A stretch of DNA of 64,000 bases, from the NCBI RefSeq assembly GCF_900169165.1, contig NZ_FXYY01000007.1, forward strand, positions 62,001 through 126,000, read 5' to 3'. Positions 60,311-64,000 of this stretch are shown here, one piece after another. The translations under genes were made by a program, and so were the position numbers. Within the stretch, counting starts at the first letter, position 1. Each line of letters opens with the position of its first letter. The DNA comes from Brevibacterium linens ATCC 9172. Its GTDB lineage: Bacteria; Actinomycetota; Actinomycetes; Actinomycetales; Brevibacteriaceae. The notes under the pieces were generated by a model. That model was not told where the DNA came from, made no database searches, and was given only the letters and a program-made list of their open reading frames with translations.

Positions 60311-61477
60311 GTGAACACGCAGACGCACAGTCAAACCGGATTCGCCGAGGCGACCGGACCGACCGAGCCATCACCTCAGCCCGCTGTCCCACCCCACCCG
60401 CCCGGAACGACGGATTCCATTCCCGGTCCTGTCGCCTCGGCGATGAATGGATCGCACGCCCCCACCGAGGAGGTCGACGCGAAAGGGCGCCCACTCGCCG
60501 TCGTGCCTTCCCGGGTGCCGTGGCTCGAGATCGGAGTCTTCGCCGTCATTGCCTTCGGCCTCGCGTGGCTGGCCTGCCTGCCGCTGTGGACTTCGGGCGA
60601 GGGCATCAACGACCCGCTCGCCGTGACGGTCTTCGGCGGACTCATGATGTTCACACCTCTGGTCGCCAGCATCATCGCCTCCATCGTCCAGCGCCGCCGT
60701 GCCCGTGCCAGGGGAGAGGTCTTGGCCAGCGCTCCGCGCTACTTCGGCTTCTGGCCGTTGCGTCCCTTCGGTCGAGTCATCGGGGTGACCGTCGCGGCCT
60801 TCTTCGGCATCATGGTTCTCGTCGTCCTCGGCTATCTGGTCAGCGCTGCGTTCGGTTGGCTCACGCTCGACCTCACCGGGCTGTCCGCGTTCAAGGAACA
60901 ATTGGCCACACTCCCGGGTATGGAGTCGGTGCCGATTGCGGTCGCTATCCTCGGTTATCTGCTGCTCATGCTCGCAGGCTCGATATCCAATTGCTTCGTC
61001 ACGATCGGTGAGGAATTCGGCTGGAGAGGATGGCTGCTCACCAGCCTCCGCCCCCTGGGCGCCTGGCCGGCTCTGCTCATCGTCGGTGTCGTCTGGGGTC
61101 TGTGGCACGCACCGCTCATCCTGCTCGGCTACAACTTCAACCGCCCCGACATCACCGGCCTGGGACTCATGGTCGGCGGCTGCATCATGGTCGGCATCCT
61201 CTTCGGCTGGTTGCGCCTGCGCACCGGATCCGTCTGGCCGGCGGTCTTCGCTCACGCGGCACTCAACGGGTCCAACGCGATGCTCCTGGGGCTGCTCATG
61301 GACTCCGGTGCGTCGACTCCGGACCCGGCGCTCTTCACCCTCCTCGGGATCTCCGGATGGATCGTCTCTGCCGTCGTCATCGCCACACTCGTTCTGACGG
61401 GGCAGTTCCGGAAGCAACCGGAGCTGGGAATCAAGAAGGCCGCCCCCGCCGCACCAGATCACCGGCAGGCCGTCTGA
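60311..61477 (+). CDS. CPBP-family intramembrane glutamic protease
   Basis: CAAX-protease/bacteriocin-processing (CPBP, ABI) family membrane protein, 388 residues from GTG 60311. A Pro/Thr-rich cytoplasmic N-terminus (about 1-70) is followed by about eight helices. The catalytic motifs are intact: Glu234-Glu235 in EEFGWRGW (234-241), GLWHAP with His266, and FAHAALNGSNA near the end. These are the residues that define the glutamic intramembrane protease site. AGGAGG precedes the GTG. Standing alone, with no bacteriocin genes around it, a role in membrane-protein or lipid-modified protein processing is inferred. Confidence 0.92.
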   Translation: MNTQTHSQTGFAEATGPTEPSPQPAVPPHPPGTTDSIPGPVASAMNGSHAPTEEVDAKGRPLAVVPSRVPWLEIGVFAVIAFGLAWLACLPLWTSGEGINDPLAVTVFGGLMMFTPLVASIIASIVQRRRARARGEVLASAPRYFGFWPLRPFGRVIGVTVAAFFGIMVLVVLGYLVSAAFGWLTLDLTGLSAFKEQLATLPGMESVPIAVAILGYLLLMLAGSISNCFVTIGEEFGWRGWLLTSLRPLGAWPALLIVGVVWGLWHAPLILLGYNFNRPDITGLGLMVGGCIMVGILFGWLRLRTGSVWPAVFAHAALNGSNAMLLGLLMDSGASTPDPALFTLLGISGWIVSAVVIATLVLTGQFRKQPELGIKKAAPAAPDHRQAV

Positions 61478-61573
61478 TCACCATCGAAATATGACGCCTG
61501 GGCCGGCCTCGAAATTGAGGCACGGCCCCGGCGTCCGTTAGGCTCAAAACCCCATAGACCTAAGGAGCCTCTT

Positions 61574-62050
61574 GTGATTTTTGGCCCATCGCTGCTGCAG
61601 ACGGCAGGACGTATGCTCACCGCACCGATCTTCATCACCGGGGGACTCTCGGCTGTGAAGGATCCCGCGGGCAAGGCGGCGATGGCTGAGTCGACTCTCG
61701 ATTCCATCCGCGAATACGTGCCCGGACTTCCCGACGACAATGAGCTGCTCGTGCGCATCAACGGCGGCGTGCAGATCCTCGCCGGTGCCACCCTGCTGCT
61801 CGGCATCAAGCCGCGACTCTCGGCACTGGCGCTCGCAGGCTCCCTCATCCCGACCACTCTGGCCGGACACTCCTTCTGGGAGATGGAAGGCGGCGACGCG
61901 AAGGCCCACCAGACCCAGTTCTCGAAGAACCTCGCGGCCCTCGGCGGACTGCTCCTCATTGCCGGAGACGGCGACAACAGCAAGGCCATCGAGAAGGCCG
62001 CGAGGAAGGCAGCGAAGAAGGCCGAGAAGCGCGCCCTCAAGCAGGCCTGA
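61574..62050 (+). CDS. DoxX-family membrane protein
   Basis: 158 residues with about four hydrophobic helices in the DoxX pattern: RMLTAPIFITGGLSAVKDP at the start, INGGVQILAGATLLLGIKPRLSALALAGSLIPTTLAGHSFW in the middle, and a last helix before a strongly basic Lys/Ala tail (KAARKAAKKAEKRALKQA). DoxX proteins are small redox- or stress-linked membrane proteins; the function of this branch is not established. The start is GTG with AAGGAG seven bases upstream. It is isolated, between the CPBP and nicotinamidase genes. Confidence 0.88.
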   Translation: MIFGPSLLQTAGRMLTAPIFITGGLSAVKDPAGKAAMAESTLDSIREYVPGLPDDNELLVRINGGVQILAGATLLLGIKPRLSALALAGSLIPTTLAGHSFWEMEGGDAKAHQTQFSKNLAALGGLLLIAGDGDNSKAIEKAARKAAKKAEKRALKQA

Positions 62051-62227
62051 GGTCAGTGATGGTCTGTGCGCTCGAAGTTGCGGACGAGCCGTGCGGGCAA
62101 ACCCGGTGAATTTCAGCACAGATCGTCCGCATCTCGGCGTTCGCCCCATCGCCTGACGCGCCCACCACCAGTCGCACCAGCCTTCAACCGAATCCAACGC
62201 ACCCCTGGAAATCGGCCGGGAAACGCC

Positions 62228-62233
62228 TATGCT
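62228..62233 (+). promoter_or_regulatory. Putative -10 hexamer (TATGCT) for leaderless nicotinamidase gene
   Basis: TATGCT, CGAGGC (6 nt), ATG at 62240. The hexamer matches the Pribnow pattern at four of six positions. Confidence 0.55.
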
Positions 62234-62239
62234 CGAGGC

Positions 62240-62806
62240 ATGGCCAAGGCACTTCTCATCGTCGATGTCCAGAATGATTTCACCGAAGGCGGCGCGCTCG
62301 GCGTGACCGGCGGCGACACCGTCGCCGAAGGCATCACCGCTCACCTCGCCGCGCATGCCGGCGACTATGACGCCGTCATCGCCTCCCGCGACTGGCATGA
62401 TGCCGACAATGACAACGGCGGCCACTTCAGCGACACTCCGGACTTCGTCGACAGTTGGCCCGTCCACTGCGTCGCCGGCACCGATGGTGCGGCCTTCGAC
62501 CCGCTGCTCGACACCGCGGCCATCACCCACGAGGTCCGCAAGGGGCAGGGCAAACCCGACTATTCGGCGTTCCAGGGGATCACGGACACGGGGAGCCGCC
62601 TCGGCGAGCTTCTCACCGAACTCACCATCACCGAGGTGGACGTCGTCGGCATCGCCACCGACCATTGCGTACGCGCTTCCGCCCTCGACGCGCTGAGCGT
62701 GGGGCTGAGGGTCCGCGTGCTCACCGACTTCATTGCGGGTGTCGGGGGAGACTCGAGCACGGCGGCACTCGCGGAGGTCGAAAAGGCAGGGGTCGAGCTC
62801 GCCTGA
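62240..62806 (+). CDS. pncA: Nicotinamidase
   Basis: Hydrolyses nicotinamide to nicotinic acid for NAD salvage; the PncA class also activates pyrazinamide. 188 residues, full length. The catalytic triad is Asp9 (IVDVQNDF), Lys101 (RKGQGKPDYSAF) and Cys143 (ATDHCVRASA). The metal site is Asp51, His53 and His62 (SRDWHDADNDNGGHF). ATG 62240 fits the family start and the putative leaderless promoter; the frame is open to 62066 without similarity. No other NAD genes adjoin it. Confidence 0.96.
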   Translation: MAKALLIVDVQNDFTEGGALGVTGGDTVAEGITAHLAAHAGDYDAVIASRDWHDADNDNGGHFSDTPDFVDSWPVHCVAGTDGAAFDPLLDTAAITHEVRKGQGKPDYSAFQGITDTGSRLGELLTELTITEVDVVGIATDHCVRASALDALSVGLRVRVLTDFIAGVGGDSSTAALAEVEKAGVELA

Positions 62807-62945
62807 GCCGCTGACTCTCCACCCCTGCCGTAACCTCAGCCGCAAGCATCACCCCAGGTCAGCGCGCTTCCTCCATCGAAAGTTGCAGACCGAATCCGAA
62901 CTCTTCGGCGATGTGTGTGACTCCTGAGATTGATGGACTGGAGTC

Positions 62946-64000
62946 ATGAACTCACCACTGGCGAAAACCGCACATACGCTGACATCGAAGCGCGGTTCGT
63001 GGCTCGTCCTCGGCGGGATCGTCGTGCTCGTCGCTCTGCTCTTCGGACTTCTGTCCGGGGCAGGGGAGGACCGGCCCACGGAAACCGCGCCGGCCGACTC
63101 CGAATCGACTCAGGCACAGACAATCCTCGACAAATTCCCCGAGGCGGACAAACAGTCCGTCATGGTCGTGGCGTCGAACGAGGACGGATCCGAGCTCTCC
63201 GCCGACGACCAGGCCGAGCTGGAGAAGCTCGGCGGCTCGCTCGGCGATTCCGGCGGCGATGAATCCACTGCGGCCGTGACCGGGCCGATCCTCAGCGACG
63301 ACAGACAGGCCGCGCTGCTCATGGTGCCCATCACGGTGGGCCTGACGAACTCCGACACCGCCGAGACCGTCGACGATCTGCGCACCGCCATCGCCGATGA
63401 CCCGACCGCCCAGTCGCTCACCGGCGACGGCATGTCTCTGCTGGTCACCGGCGGTCCCGCGATCGGCGCCGATATCGCCTCGGCGTTCAACGGTGCGGAC
63501 TTCACGCTGCTCATCGTCACCATCGTCATCGTCGCGCTGCTGCTCATCATCACCTACCGTTCGCCGGTCCTGTGGCTGCTGCCGCTCATCGTCATCGGCA
63601 CCGCCGACGGACTCGCCTCGACCGTGACCGCGGCCGTCGGCGACTGGCTCGACCTGCAGTTCGATGCGGGCATCATCAGCGTTCTCGTCTTCGGCGCCGG
63701 CGCGAACTACGCGCTGCTGTTCATCTCCCGCTACCGCGAGGAGCTGCGCCGCTTCACCGACCACCGCACCGCCCTAGCCGAGGCGTGGACCCACACCGCC
63801 ACGACGATCCTCGCCTCGAATCTCACCGTCGTGCTGTCCCTGCTCAGCCTCGTGTTCGCGACCATCCCCGGCACCCGCGGTCTGGGCATCACCGCGGCAG
63901 TGGGCCTGCTCATCTCCGCAGCCGCGGTCCTCTTCGCGCTGCCGCCCGTGCTCGCGATCTGCGGCAAGACGATGTTCTGGCCGTTCATCCCCAAGGTCGA
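62946..64000 (+). CDS. MMPL-family transporter (5' part, cut by window end)
   Basis: The first 351 residues of an RND-type MMPL exporter; the rest lies beyond the window. An N-terminal helix (WLVLGGIVVLVALLFGLLSG, about 18-37), an extracytoplasmic domain of about 145 residues, then helices with LLIVTIVIVALLLIITYRSPVLWLLPLIVIG and the GAGANYALLFISRYREEL motif (the family Asp is replaced by Ala-Asn here), and a run to GLLISAAAVLFALPPVL. It is clearly different from the MMPL at 29999 and has no linked TetR in view. A CTGGAG site precedes the ATG. Confidence 0.9.
   Translation, partial: MNSPLAKTAHTLTSKRGSWLVLGGIVVLVALLFGLLSGAGEDRPTETAPADSESTQAQTILDKFPEADKQSVMVVASNEDGSELSADDQAELEKLGGSLGDSGGDESTAAVTGPILSDDRQAALLMVPITVGLTNSDTAETVDDLRTAIADDPTAQSLTGDGMSLLVTGGPAIGADIASAFNGADFTLLIVTIVIVALLLIITYRSPVLWLLPLIVIGTADGLASTVTAAVGDWLDLQFDAGIISVLVFGAGANYALLFISRYREELRRFTDHRTALAEAWTHTATTILASNLTVVLSLLSLVFATIPGTRGLGITAAVGLLISAAAVLFALPPVLAICGKTMFWPFIPKV

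Overview
The window is GC-rich, densely coding DNA with frequent GTG/TTG starts, start-stop overlaps and several apparently leaderless genes. The content (bacterial proteasome activator Bpa, LytR-CpsA-Psr protein, LPXTG wall proteins, MMPL and YhgE/Pip exporters, GTP-type PEP carboxykinase, no UreE) points to a Gram-positive Actinomycetota chromosome, most likely Brevibacterium or a close relative. The genus is inferred from the protein set, not shown. No prophage, CRISPR array, rRNA or intact insertion sequence was seen.

Layout. 0-7 kb: a DUF1206 membrane protein, a stub of an NCS1-type permease, then a tightly overlapping urease operon (ureA-B-C-F-G-D plus a NiCoT nickel permease) ending at a strong hairpin. 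7-10.6 kb: two paralogous modular LPXTG surface proteins, each followed by a terminator. 10.8-17.3 kb: diacylglycerol kinase-like protein divergent from serS, two Cof-type HAD phosphatases tail to tail, and a minus-strand operon of quinone oxidoreductase, bpa, an unknown protein and the second HAD. 17.4-23.7 kb: CstA-type permease, ilvA, a large protein with a degenerate maltokinase fold and acidic tail, tRNA-Ser(UGA). 23.9-29.1 kb: APC permease, MBL hydrolase, C45-type acyltransferase, and an unknown protein built from an internal duplication. 29.1-35.4 kb: TetR regulator with two operator-like sites controlling an MMPL exporter that carries a degenerate ATPase-like C-terminal domain, plus a YhgE/Pip partner. 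35.5-40.5 kb: LCP wall-polymer ligase coupled to a FAD/NAD(P)-binding protein, then tRNA-Ser(GCU). 40.7-43.2 kb: lipoprotein/OmpA pair and an Ldh-family reductase. 43.3-48.2 kb: PucR regulator divergent from a semialdehyde dehydrogenase and an omega-aminotransferase (probably beta-alanine or related catabolism). 48.5-52.5 kb: Pit phosphate transporter with a small membrane partner, and pckG. 52.8-58.1 kb: tRNA-Arg(ACG), a membrane protein, a DNA-alkylation-repair gene broken by one TGA, argG, a GNAT protein and a DUF559 nuclease-like gene bracketed by related hairpin repeats. 58.5-64 kb: APC permease, CPBP protease, DoxX protein, nicotinamidase and the start of a second MMPL gene cut by the window end.

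Non-coding structure stands out. A 58-bp palindromic element occurs once behind each of the two tRNA-Ser genes, in opposite orientation. A second repeat family built on AGGTCANCATCGGACA flanks the DUF559 gene. An exact 12-mer (GCCGCCTCGGCG or its complement) recurs at least eleven times, five of them between genes. Several genes end in short degenerate tandem repeats beginning at or near the stop codon. A TANNNT hexamer sits exactly six bases before the start codon of seven genes. No single clearly new multi-gene system is evident; the best candidates for new biology are the degenerate maltokinase-like protein, the MMPL-ATPase-like fusion and the repeat families.
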